Source: Utricularia gibba | Lineage: Eukaryota > Streptophyta > Magnoliopsida > Lamiales > Lentibulariaceae | Assembly: GCA_002189035.1 (NCBI GenBank) | Contig: NEEC01000010.1 | Span: 2,666,001 to 2,730,000 of the forward strand | DNA: 64,000 nucleotides | Reading direction: 5' to 3' | In this document: positions 35,777 to 45,806 of the stretch, piece by piece | Layout: every line of letters starts with the position of its first letter | How positions within the stretch are numbered: position 1 is the stretch's first letter | Notes under the pieces: model-generated | Database searches by the model: none | What the model was told of the DNA's origin: nothing | Seen by the model: the letters and a program-made list of their open reading frames with translations, nothing else | Made by a program: the position numbers and the translations under genes

Positions 35777-35784
35777 ATTTATAG
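35777..35784 (-). promoter_or_regulatory. TATA box of protease 1
   Basis: CTATAAAT within gctctataaatgcg on the minus strand, about 60 bases upstream of the start. Copies 2 and 3 have almost the same box (ctctataaataag, ctctataaatacg). Confidence 0.75.
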
Positions 35785-36082
35785 AGCTGCCCACTATTAT
35801 GCACACTAATACCCTACCGGAGGGTTCATTGCGTCATAGTTACCGCACTTAATGCCCTAATAGTAGGTAAAACTTCGATGCTTCGTGCCCAGAAAACTCA
35901 AACTATAACCTTTTTTTTTACCGTTGAATGTCCCAGATGCAGTTAGTCATTAATGCGTCATTTAAAAAGTAATCGTGGTTTTATGTTTTAAGTACTAACA
36001 TCAATTTTTTACACATAGAATTATCATTTTTTTATCACACACTAAAAGTAAAATAGTATTATTATTTTTATCACACTAAAAT

Positions 36083-36380
36083 ACTGTTTTAGAAAATTTT
36101 TAAAGTTTATTTGTATTTTTTAAAAAATAAAAATAATTTTATTCTATATCAATATTAATTGTAAAAATAATTTTATCAAAAATAATTTTAAAATTACACT
36201 ACAAAAATTATTTTTTAAAAATAAGGAATAGATTATTTTTATATTTTATTTCTAATTTTATATTTTATTTTTACAGTTTTCTATAATATTTACAATCTAT
36301 TTCTATTTAGATTAATTATTTTTATTTTTTTAAAATAATTTTGAAAAAATAGAAATAGATTCGACAAATTTTTCAAAATG
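36083..36380. mobile_element. hAT-like MITE, copy 2
   Basis: Same family as 24322-24548 in the opposite orientation. The inner stretch taattgtaaaaataatttt..caaaaataattttaaaattacactacaaaaatta matches the reverse complement of copy 1 almost base for base. The outer ends (ctgttttagaaaattttt and the inverse of cattttgaaaaatttg) form imperfect inverted repeats. It is somewhat longer than copy 1, with an AT-rich inner expansion. Confidence 0.55.
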
Positions 36381-36932
36381 ATATTAAATTAAGATGGTTA
36401 GTTTTCTAATTTATACTTAGTTAGAGGAGTAAAAAAAAGTCTTCCTATAGTAATGACGTTAAATGATGGGGATAACTTTAATGCATACATTAATTCCCTT
36501 AATAATCGTATGGAACAGTATACATTTCTACTCAAAAAATACCAACAATCTAGAATTCTTTTTTTATTATTATTATTTTATTAAAATCGAAAAAAACAAT
36601 CAAACAAAACCGGCTTGCGGCAGAGAAGGTGGGCGATGCCGGCATGACTTCTAGTGTATAGATCACTCCGGTCGACAAAGGCGGCCGGTCCAACCCACCT
36701 GAGAAAAATTAACATCGCCAAAACCAGAGGCCGCCTAATTGCCACCACGGCCGGCCGGCCGGCCGCCCAATTGACACCGGGAATGTCTAAGACCTAGAAA
36801 TGGAAAATGGAACGCAGGCCTTTTAGGGTTACCCCAGGAATCTGATCTAGAAAAAGGGTTTGTTGAGGAAGATGATCCACGAAATATAAATTTTATTAAA
36901 TATTATTTGATACAATCTGGAGACTTTTCAAC

Positions 36933-38366
36933 TCAAGAAGTGGAAAGTGTGAGGAAATCATCGATGAATCGGCCCAGAAAATGATCCGACGGCTCTTGTT
37001 TCAGCAGAGCCTTCCTGCTCTTGTCCTTCAAATCTTTGACTTTGACTCGTATTGGATTTTCCAGATCCATCAACTCAATGATAGCAGTGCTGATCTTCTC
37101 TGCCGGGATAACCACACCGTCGCTACGCCGGTAATCGATCTTAATCTCCACCGCCATCTCAAATTCCTTCACCAGCTGAAACGCATTCGCCTGTTGTTCT
37201 GCCCCCAGCGGCCACGTCGCCAGAGGAACGCCGAACCAGACGCTTTCCAGTGTCGAATTCCACCCACAGTGAGAAACGAAGCCCCCAACCGCGGGATGAT
37301 CTAAAACTGCTATCTGCGGCGCCCATCCGATGACTTTTCCCCTGCCCTGTGTTCGATCTAGAAACCCTTCCGGGAGAACGTCTCTGTGGTTCTCGTACTC
37401 TGTTGGGAACCCGACTTGCCCTTCCGGTGGCGGCCTTCTTAAAGCCCATAAAAAGCGGTGACCGCTAAGCTCAAGCCCGGCGGCGATTTCCTTCACTTGC
37501 TCCTCCGGGAAGGCACCGTTGGAACCGAAACAGAGGAACACGACGGAGGAGTCCGGTTGCTCGCCAAGCCAACTGATAATCTCATTGTATTGTGGCTTGG
37601 ATCTCTCAGCTTCGTCGGGACCGTTCTGGAGAATTGGCCCGACGGGGTAAAAAGGCGGCAGCTCGCGGTCGTCCCAGAGCCCCTGGATTGCATAGCTCTC
37701 AAAATCAAGAAAAGTGTTACCCAGAATTCCTCTGGTTCGTCGGAATCCACGAATCATCTCAAAGAACATCGTTTCCATTTGTTCGTGAAAGACTATTTCC
37801 GGCCAAACAGTGGGCGGAACTGGGTGTTTATAACCAGGAATCGTCACTGGTTCAGTGGAATTCTTGTATTTCAAGAACCCATCTACTTCTCCGAGGGCGT
37901 GGATACGAAACATGAGCCCAAGAACCGCAGCGCCACAGGTGAAAAACACATACGCTGGGATGCCCAATTCATCGGCTACATCAATCATGGGGGTACAAAA
38001 CATATCAATCACGAATCCCGCCGGAGAATTGGTCTCCCGCCGAGCCAGTATCTCACCTACAGTGTCTCTTACCGCCGGCTTCAGGCTCTCAATGAACTTT
38101 AGGATGAAAGCTGGTCCAATTTCAGTGGGCTTTGCACCTTCCTTAGGAGAGATCTCGATGAACTTTACCGGGGAATTGGATGAGGAATTGTTGATATAAG
38201 AGGACAAAGATATGTTGGTTTCCACGGGGAGTTTAATCACGAGAATCGTAACCTCGAGAGTGTGGTCGCGCTCCGCAAGGAGCTCCGCCTCCTTGACGGC
38301 GGCGACGAGATGGCTGATCATCGGAAAAGGGATAAAGAACAAACTTCCCCTCTTTGCGGAAGACAT
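36933..38366 (-). CDS. UDP-glycosyltransferase (UGT71-like, family 1)
   Basis: Intronless, 477 residues from the ATG at 38366. An in-frame ATG at 38444 would add 26 residues ahead of the usual N-terminus, so I prefer the inner start. The N-terminal box GSLFFIPFPMISHLVAAVKEA contains the catalytic-base His (SHL), and VIDMFCTPMIDVADELGIPAYVFFT is the usual partner-Asp region. The PSPG sugar-donor box, residues 348-391, begins WAPQIAVLDHPAVGGFVSHC, contains GWNSTLESV, and ends GAEQ with Gln last, as expected for UDP-glucose. Family members glucosylate flavonoids, terpenoids or hormones; the substrate cannot be predicted. It sits between papain-like proteases 1 and 2 in the same orientation. A 16-base C run lies about 150 bases upstream. 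Confidence 0.94.
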   Translation of the reverse strand: MSSAKRGSLFFIPFPMISHLVAAVKEAELLAERDHTLEVTILVIKLPVETNISLSSYINNSSSNSPVKFIEISPKEGAKPTEIGPAFILKFIESLKPAVRDTVGEILARRETNSPAGFVIDMFCTPMIDVADELGIPAYVFFTCGAAVLGLMFRIHALGEVDGFLKYKNSTEPVTIPGYKHPVPPTVWPEIVFHEQMETMFFEMIRGFRRTRGILGNTFLDFESYAIQGLWDDRELPPFYPVGPILQNGPDEAERSKPQYNEIISWLGEQPDSSVVFLCFGSNGAFPEEQVKEIAAGLELSGHRFLWALRRPPPEGQVGFPTEYENHRDVLPEGFLDRTQGRGKVIGWAPQIAVLDHPAVGGFVSHCGWNSTLESVWFGVPLATWPLGAEQQANAFQLVKEFEMAVEIKIDYRRSDGVVIPAEKISTAIIELMDLENPIRVKVKDLKDKSRKALLKQEPSDHFLGRFIDDFLTLSTS

Positions 38367-38518
38367 CTTCTTTCTTTCTTTTTCTCCCCCTCCGACGACC
38401 TCCTTTAGATGCGGATGAGGTGCTGTAGAGCAGACGAGAGACACTTGAATTTCTACTAGTGCTCTCTCTCGTCACCTCCCACTTAAATGGCAATCATTTC
38501 TTGGACCACCAACACTAT

Positions 38519-38534
38519 CCCCCCCCCCCCCCCC
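38519..38534. repeat. Poly-C tract (16)
   Basis: Sixteen consecutive C on the plus strand, in the upstream region of the UGT gene. Confidence 0.9.
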
Positions 38535-39654
38535 GGCATGAAAAGACAAGATTGCCCTCATCAACACTGTTCCTTCGGGCTAGCAGAGGGTTACTGGGTC
38601 CAGGCCCAAATCACAAAGGAATCGACCATACAATAAACTCGTATTTGATATACAAACAAATGTTTATTAGACATAATATATGATGTATAAAATATTTACC
38701 CATCATAAAAATTCAATTAGATATCCCTCACACAAATAGTTAGTATATTATATATAAAGATGATTATTTTTTACAAACATATAAATGAGAATAGTTATTC
38801 TTCAAAATAATCCATTTACTTGTCTGCAGGAGCAAAGTTGATAGATACTATGTTCAAGACCTCCTCGTCAAATCATAATATTCCGAACATATGCCAATTT
38901 TCATTCTTATTGAAAATCGAATTGATTCTCGAAAAATATTTCCGAATGTATTCTATATCTCTATTGTGGAACTAAGGCATATGAAGTCTATGCAAAGCAA
39001 AAGTAGGATACACAATCCATTTTTAACTCAACGCTATGCTTACCTACTCCACTTATTGAATAGGTGCCATTTTATAAGGACATGGACTCCTGCCTTAGTG
39101 AGACCGCAATATAGACATGGACTATAGGTTTAGAAATTTCATTTTTGGATGCCACATTCTAGTTTAAATTTATTAGTATTTTTATTTTAAATATAAATAT
39201 TTAAATATATTTAATTATAATTACCAAATTTGAATAATTTTTAAACTATACAATTTTTAAGAAACTAAATTGATTAATTATCCATTCCTTTAAATTTAAC
39301 ATTTCAAGCATGTTGATTCCTCCCAAATAACTAGCGAATAGAAATTTTTAGAGGTTAGTATATTAATATATTTAAATATAACATACTCAATTATAGTTAA
39401 TCTTTGATATCCAAAAATATAAATTTAAGTATGTAAATAATATAATATAATTAGTCCCTTTTTCCATTTTTATATATCACCCCTATACTCAAAAAATGAG
39501 TATGTAAATGAGATAATCATATAAGACTAACATATGTATACTAATATGCTTAAACTTAAATATAAACTTTTTATACGTGTAAATTTGACTTGGAAATGAA
39601 TAACCAGAGCTTCTTTGTAATTGTGACTTGATAACAAAACAATCAACAAGTGTA
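38535..39654. other. Spacer between the UGT gene and protease 2
   Basis: AT-rich, no supported gene. The short frame at 38891-39127 looks random. Confidence 0.45.
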
Positions 39655-40739
39655 TTAAAGAGTTGGATAAGAAGCGGACATGGCGATTCCGCAGAGTCCT
39701 TCAGGTTTACCGACGTCCCTTTTCATCAAAATGTATCCTTTATCGCCCCAGTCGTCTCCCCATGAGTTCTTGACAATCCAGTAGTTGTTCAAATGGGCGT
39801 CGACGCCGTACCCTACAACCAGAACACCGTGGTCTAAATCCGTCCCGCAGGGCCCGGTGAACACTCCGTGTGAGTAGAATTGGAAAGCCGATCCACTGGA
39901 GTCAATCGCGACGGACACCGGTTGACTTGCCACGGCGAACGCTAGGTCAAGCTCACTGTTTCTGGTAACATCCTCGTAGCCGGTGATGGCGGCGTGGTTG
40001 AAGTAGCCTTCTACTGGTTTGCAGGATGACTGTTGTGGAGAATACGGGTAGTTGGATTCGACGGTGATCCGATTGTTTGCTATATATTTGAACGCATAGT
40101 CCATTGAACCTCCACTGCAGCCTTCATTGGGCGGCGAGTCGCAGTCAAGCAGCTCCTTCTCCGATAACGAGATGAGAACCCTCTCTTGATTGCAAGGATC
40201 CCCTCCGTAGCCCCGACTGCGGAAAAGGCCCAGCAGCTACCTGCATGTGTAAAACCCGTTATTCCCAGGATTTGACCCTCCCTTAAAGAAACAATAAAAC
40301 AACTACCGCAGTCGCCCTGATCTTTGACAGGGGTGACAGCTCCCAAATGTGTCCAGTTGACGTAAGGAGGAAGATGCATCAGATTCATGTTATGACGGCG
40401 ATTCACAGGGGTGCCGGTGAGCGACTCCCTTCTTCTTATATACCCATTCCTGCGGGCACGAAACTCGTCGTTGGTGAGATCGGCGAACCTGTTCGCGGCC
40501 AGCCTGTAAGAGAGGCCGGCTGCATTAACAGAGTTGATGTATTCCACGTTGCGCTTGAAGATTGCGTATCTCTTAGCATGCTCTTCGTCGTCTTGGTAGG
40601 AGCGGCCGTATTTGGCCATCCAGCTCCTGTGCACTCTTACCATCTCGGCGTCAGGGGTTCTCCGACCCTCCGTCTCCGAAGCCAGTTGAACAAACAAAAA
40701 GAGCAGCGCGGAAAGAATGAAATTCCGTGCCATTCTCAA
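39655..40739 (-). CDS. Papain-like cysteine protease 2 (frameshift in exon 2)
   Basis: Two exons, 40739-40307 and 40240-39655. Signal peptide (MARNFILSALLFLFVQLASETEG), I29 prodomain (HAKRYAIFKRNVEYINSVN, ANRFADLTNDEF), mature start near VNWTHLGAVTPVKDQGDC. The intron splits the active-site Gly codon; joined exons give CGSCWAFSAVGATEG with catalytic Cys147. Further on are the His (TDLDHGVLVVGYG) and Asn (IVKNSWGDDWG). Exon 2 is one base short: after LAIKRG the frame shifts at GGG (plus-strand ccc 40179-40181), and one more base restores LISLSEKELLDCD and GCSGGSMDYAFKYI, aligning with copies 1 and 3. No other lesion is present. The second ATG, at 40733, is an equally good start. TATA box at 40786-40794. 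Confidence 0.85.
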
Positions 40740-40785
40740 CTGCTCAGAGAATGTAGGGATGCGATTGCAAGGGCTCTGAGTTTCT

Positions 40786-40794
40786 TATTTATAG
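40786..40794 (-). promoter_or_regulatory. TATA box of protease 2
   Basis: CTATAAATA on the minus strand, within ctctataaataag, about 50 bases upstream of the start; shared by the three protease copies. Confidence 0.7.
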
Positions 40795-40911
40795 AGAGAC
40801 ATCGTACATAAAAGGGCGGAAAAGTTGACGAAGGCAACATTATAAAATTGAAATTCTGCGTAGCTTAGAGCAGATTTGCGTTGATTATTTTTATTCTAAC
40901 TATTATAATAA

Positions 40912-41345
40912 ACAATTCGATATCAACATTTGAAAGTTAAATAATAAATATATAAAAAATTAAAGATCAATTATAATTTAGATAAATTAATATTTTTTAA
41001 TGTAATTCACATTTTTTTATATACTTATACTTCATATATGTTTATCTTATTCATTAAATAGTTAATTTCAATATTATATCAAAATGTTTTACTCAATACA
41101 TGACTTGGATGACCAATACAAGTTTCATGTTTATCAGAATTTCGGTTAAAAAAACAAATAAATACATTAGATTTAGATAATAAAAATTATAAAAAAGCAT
41201 GTAATAATCTGATCAAATACAAGTTCAATTTGATGGCGGATATCGAAATAAATAATTCTATAATTTAAAGTAAAATAATTAAATATATGATAAATTAAAT
41301 TTTTAATGTAATCTATGTTTTTTATATATTTGTGATTGTTTATGC
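40912..41345 (+). mobile_element. Degenerate TRIM retroelement
   Basis: Plus-oriented relic of the TRIM at 41667-42222. An LTR-like start (aataaacaattcgatatcaac) is followed by a decayed PBS region near 41071-41085. Internal words match in order: catgacttggatgaccaatacaagtttc, aaaaaacaaataaatacattagatttag, ataataaaaattat, ttcaatttgatggcgg. A second LTR-like part begins near 41239. It lies between protease 2 and the intact TRIM. Confidence 0.55.
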
Positions 41346-41666
41346 AAATAATTATTCCATTTTTGTCGATAATATTAAATTTGAAGGCGTGACTCTCATC
41401 GAGAACAAAAAAACAATTTTTCTAACTATTTTTCATCGATGCAGCACCACTGTCATAAATAGACAACGAAAACACTTTCTAACTAATAATACGGAATTAG
41501 AGATTCACTGCAGATTAAAAATGACAACAGACTACGGGTATGTTTGATCTCCAACAGTTTGGGTGAGAGCAGGACCAGGTGGACAGGGACTTATTACCAG
41601 TGGAAAATGGTTGAACTTAGACACTAGAATAACGATCAGTATCAATGACATGTAAATGCTTCCGAG

Positions 41667-42222
41667 TGTTGAAATTCAGGATCCGATGGGTCGGGCGAGC
41701 ACGCACGTGAAGTCCAAGTACATAAGAATTGTGAATTATAATAGAAAAGATTAGACCCAACCAATTACTTATGATATGTAGTTTTTTATATACTAGACTA
41801 TTCCACATTCATTTTTCAATGTGTGATTGCGTATTCTAACACCTGCCCTCAAGTCAAACTGGTCTGTGATCCGGTGATGACTTGCTCTTTTTTTTTGTGA
41901 TTGTAGGTAATGCTCGGATCATAGGTCGATCTAATTTTTTGTCGCCTAAGTCCAATGCATCTCCTTTTTTTTTTAATCAGGCCTGAGACCAATACGAAAC
42001 CCATCTTGACCACCCAAGCCGTGCCGCAAGGCAAACGCTCTGATACCATGTTGAAATTCAGGATCCGATGGGTCGGGCGAGCCCGCACGTGAAGTCCAAG
42101 TATATAAGAATTGTGAATTATAATAGAAAAGATTATACCCAACCAATTAATTGTGATATTTAATTTATTATATACTAACTATTCCACATTCATTTTTCAA
42201 TATGATATTGTGTATTCTAACA
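41667..42222 (-). mobile_element. Near-intact TRIM (terminal-repeat retrotransposon in miniature)
   Basis: 556 bases, two direct LTRs: 41667-41842 (176 bases) and 42049-42222 (174 bases), both running tgttgaaattcaggatcc to attctaaca, so TG...CA in either direction. On the minus strand the 5' LTR is followed immediately by TGGTATCAGAGC (42037-42048), the classic primer-binding site for initiator tRNA-Met. A purine-rich tract, TTGAGGGCAGG (41843-41853), lies just before the 3' LTR. The internal region is only 206 bases and codes for nothing. Flanking pentamers are ccgag (41662-41666) and ccgat (42223-42227), a target-site duplication with one mismatch. LTRs differ at a modest number of sites. 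The insertion is 91 bases beyond the stop of protease 3. Movement must depend on proteins from another element. Confidence 0.9.
42037..42048 (-). other. TRIM primer-binding site (initiator tRNA-Met)
   Basis: TGGTATCAGAGC on the minus strand, directly adjoining the LTR end; identical to the PBS of many plant LTR retrotransposons. Confidence 0.88.
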
Positions 42223-42313
42223 CCGATAAGATGATTCGATAAAGCATTTTAGTGCATTATTTTGCTGTTCCAGACACCCATCCAGTGTCAAAACATTTTT
42301 GTGGCGTGCGCCT

Positions 42314-43413
42314 TCAGGAGGCAATCGGAAAAAAGGCAGACGCAGCGACTCCACAATGTCCTTCAGGACTTCCATCGTTTCGCTGCAAAAAGAAGTATCC
42401 ATTCTCCCCCCAGTCAACTCCCCATGAGTTCTTTATGGTCCAGAAGTCATCCCCGTCGTCACTAGTGCTGTATCCGACAGCTAGAACAGCATGGTTCAAA
42501 TCTGTGCTACAATTTCCTGTGAAAACTCCACTTTCATAAAACTGAATGCCTGATGCATCGATGGTCACCGATACGGGTTGCCACGCTACCGCAATCATCA
42601 ACGCTTCCTCATTGCTGTCAACGGCCTGGTAGTCGGAGATGTTGACGACGCCCTGAGATGCAGCATCGGCGTTGCATGTTTGATTGGTTCCTGCGTATGG
42701 ATAATTGTCCTCTGTTGTGATTCCATACTCTTCGATGTATTCGAACGCCCCTGCCAGTGACCCGCCTTGGCAACCATAACCTTCAAATTCAGTATCACAG
42801 TCAACAAGTTGCTGTTCTGATAACGACACAAGATTTCCGTTGGCGATGGCGTTGATCCCTTCTACTGCTCCCGCTACTGAAAAAGCCCAGCAACTACCTG
42901 CATAACCAACGGCTATTGTTAAACATTCTTCTTTCTTTCTGGGGAAGAAACTGAACTATTCACACAAAAGGGGAGGCAAGAACTGACCACAACTTCCCTG
43001 ATTCTTCACATCAGTGACAGCTCCATTTTCCCTCCAATCGACCTTGTCAGGGACTTCGTCTAGACTTCTGTTTCCATGGCGTGCCAGCGTAGTAGTCTTG
43101 TGTGTTTTCCTTGCTGCTACGTATCCGTTCAAACGAGCACGGAATTCCTCGCTTGTTATGTCAGCAAACTTGTTCGCAGCTAGCTTGTAAGACAGACCCG
43201 CCGCATTAACAGAATTGATGTACTGCACATTGCGCTTGAAGATTGCAAATCTATAAGCGCGTTCTGCTGCATTTCTGTAAACACGGCCATATTTTGCCAT
43301 CCACCCTGATGCATTTTCATCATCTTCGCATCAGGGGCTCCTCCAGCCTCCGCCCCGAAGGCGATCGTCATTAGCAGCACGGCAGTGGCAATGACAAACC
43401 GCACGGACGCCAT
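42314..43413 (-). CDS. Papain-like cysteine protease 3 (frameshift in exon 1)
   Basis: Two exons, 43413-42988 and 42897-42314; 336 residues once the missing base is allowed for. Signal peptide MASVRFVIATAVLLMTIAFG, I29 prodomain (AERAYRFAIFKRNVQYIN, ANKFADITSEEF), mature start near VDWRENGAVTDVKNQGSC. Active-site box CGSCWAFSVAGAVEG, His in STDLNHAVLAVGY, Asn in TIKNSWGVDWG; the GCxGG turn is GCQGG. In exon 1 the frame breaks at GGG (plus-strand ccc 43304-43306): protease 1 has GGGG at the same place (EGWMAKYGRVYR), so one G is missing here. All else is intact. TATA box at 43486-43494. The TRIM lies just past the stop codon. Confidence 0.86.
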
Positions 43414-43485
43414 TGTCAAGTGTAAGAACAAGATTTGTATGAGAAACAAAGAAGCGGTGCGTGACTTGAAGTGCCCTGGAACACG

Positions 43486-43494
43486 TATTTATAG
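43486..43494 (-). promoter_or_regulatory. TATA box of protease 3
   Basis: CTATAAATA within ctctataaatacg on the minus strand, about 75 bases upstream of the start codon. Confidence 0.72.
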
Positions 43495-45806
43495 AGTTCT
43501 CTTGCCAAGAATATTCACCACTCGGTAAAACCCTCATTTAAGGCCCTACTTTTACCCTAGGACATGCGATCGAGGTAAAATCTCATCACGTTCTAAAATT
43601 CTCAGTGGATGTGCAGACGTAATCAAACTGTCTATTCCTTGCATCGCACCTATCTTGTAGACAGAAAATATTTCCAAGTCGTCATTCTACAGTTTTTTAG
43701 GCAGTATTATGAGAGAAAATCTCCCCGTATGAACCCTTAAGCATAATCCATCCCTTTGATAATGGTAAATTTTTCATGCTTTATTTATTTCACCCAGAAA
43801 AATCTTAGGAAACCCATAGTCCAAACTCAAACCATGAATTCAGAAATTGTTATTAAAAAGATCATAATTTTTGAAATTAATGATTCAATGGAATACACGA
43901 ATACACCTAAAACCCAAATATACAAAAAACATAAATCATATATTGAGTCTAATTAATTATTAATGATTTATAATTTTTTTACATATTTTATTATTTAACT
44001 TTGATTTAAAGATATGTAATTACTTGTTCTAACAATAACTAATCGTGGCAAAGCCTTTGGTGAACAAAAAAAAAAAAAAAGGCTAGGAACTGGAATAAGG
44101 AAAACCAGGACAGAGATACGAGGTAGACCCATTCTCCCAGAATTGTACATCAGTTAAGAGACAGGATACAGGTTTGAAATTTCAAAGATATGCGGCTACA
44201 ATGAACAGACGCGCAGTTCAAATTCAACCTTTCCGAGGTTAAATATTCCCAACTCGTTAATTAAGCAACGAGTAGAGACTCGAACAGGTCTTCGTAGCGA
44301 TAGTTATCAATTCATGGCATTAGATGCAGTGCTAAAAGCATTCCCAACTCATTAATAGCAGCATTCCCCTTCCTCCATTTCTTTTACTTAGATCTCATCT
44401 TTTTCAGTGTTCCACAAATTTCACTGTGAAAACATCAAGTAGACAGTAACTTGATAGAGAAACTTTTATATTTAAATAAATACATATTATATGATTATAA
44501 TTCAAAATATATCTAATACATATATTTAGAATAGATGAAAAAAAATAATTAAGATTTGATTAATTAAAAAAAACTTACATGAAATAAAAAATTTTGAAAA
44601 ATATAATTAGAAGCTGAGTTTTTAAATCTACCCATTAATCGGCGACTGAATGGTTTCAGTGGGTTTTTAGTAAGTTTCCGATTAATGGAACAATAGATTT
44701 CCGATTTTGTGAGATGTAATATTTAAATAATCATCATTATGACGTTTTATTTTTATTTAAAGTTATCACTTTTTTTTAATCGATCAAAACCGGATTTTGA
44801 ACCGAACTGGTCTCATACCGGTTCGATTTGTAATGCCGGTTTGAAAACATAGATTGGAAGTGTTATGCAAATGTTTTACAAATTGAAAGCACGACGTAGT
44901 TTTAAATACGCGTAAATACGAATCAGTAGATGTGTATTTGGACTTGGGCCGCGCTCACTTGTGTTGGAACACATTTGGGCTTGTTATACTTCATATTGGC
45001 TGGCCCATTCTACAAGCCTATTTTGATTATGTAAATATTTGTACTAATTTTTTTTATAGTTTAATATCAACTACTTGGTTATATACTAAGATAAATGGCT
45101 GTCACTTTCAAAAAAATATTTTTTTTATTTTACACTTTTTTTGATTGGTTTTCAGTCTTAGTTCAGCTGTATATCTATAAGTTATTTTATAATTTTTCAT
45201 AGCTGACTGATTTTTTAGAATAAATTATTTTCGGCCGATTTTTCATATGTATTACTTTTTTTCCTTGAAAATCGGAGTGAACGGTATTCACAGGTCGGCA
45301 GCCGCCGGAGTTGAAAATCCGGTAGCTGAAATTACCAGCGAAGCCCACCATTTTAACCGTGAGTTTTTACCCCAATTTATTCATTTTTTACCATACAAAA
45401 TATATATATAATATATACATCTAGTAAGTTTTACTGCATATTTCTTGGTAGTCATATGAGAATTTTACCATTGTTTGCTGTATAGCGTAAGAGAATTTGA
45501 GTAATGGAAACAGTGAGTGACATTACTTGCAACAATGATTTTAGAGAACAGAACACTGATTTTGTGCTTCTGTTTTTGCTTTCAATAACGAGAACGTCGT
45601 TATCAACGATATGTGATCATCCTCTTCCTATCCCTAGAGACTACACTACTCTAATGAAACCCCATTTTCAAACACAGGGAAACCAGAAATTAATCAATGG
45701 CAGCATCGGTAATCACGATTGGGTGTCGTGTTCCCTGGCTATAAAGTCCTCAATGGCTCTCTTTTATTACAGCATCCATATCACGTTTAATGAAACCATT
45801 GGAGCA
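43495..45806. other. Spacer between protease 3 and the DUF676 gene
   Basis: AT-rich, about 2.3 kb. It holds a TRIM-LTR-like fragment at 43905-44036. The open frame that runs into the first DUF676 exon (from 45504) may contain its 5' leader. No other gene seen. Confidence 0.4.
43905..44036 (-). repeat. TRIM LTR-like fragment
   Basis: Begins near ctaaaacccaaatatacaaaaaacataaatcat, continues ttattaatgatttataatttttttacata and ends ttacttgttctaaca, the outer end of the minus-oriented LTR. Internal TRIM sequence is absent. Confidence 0.45.
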
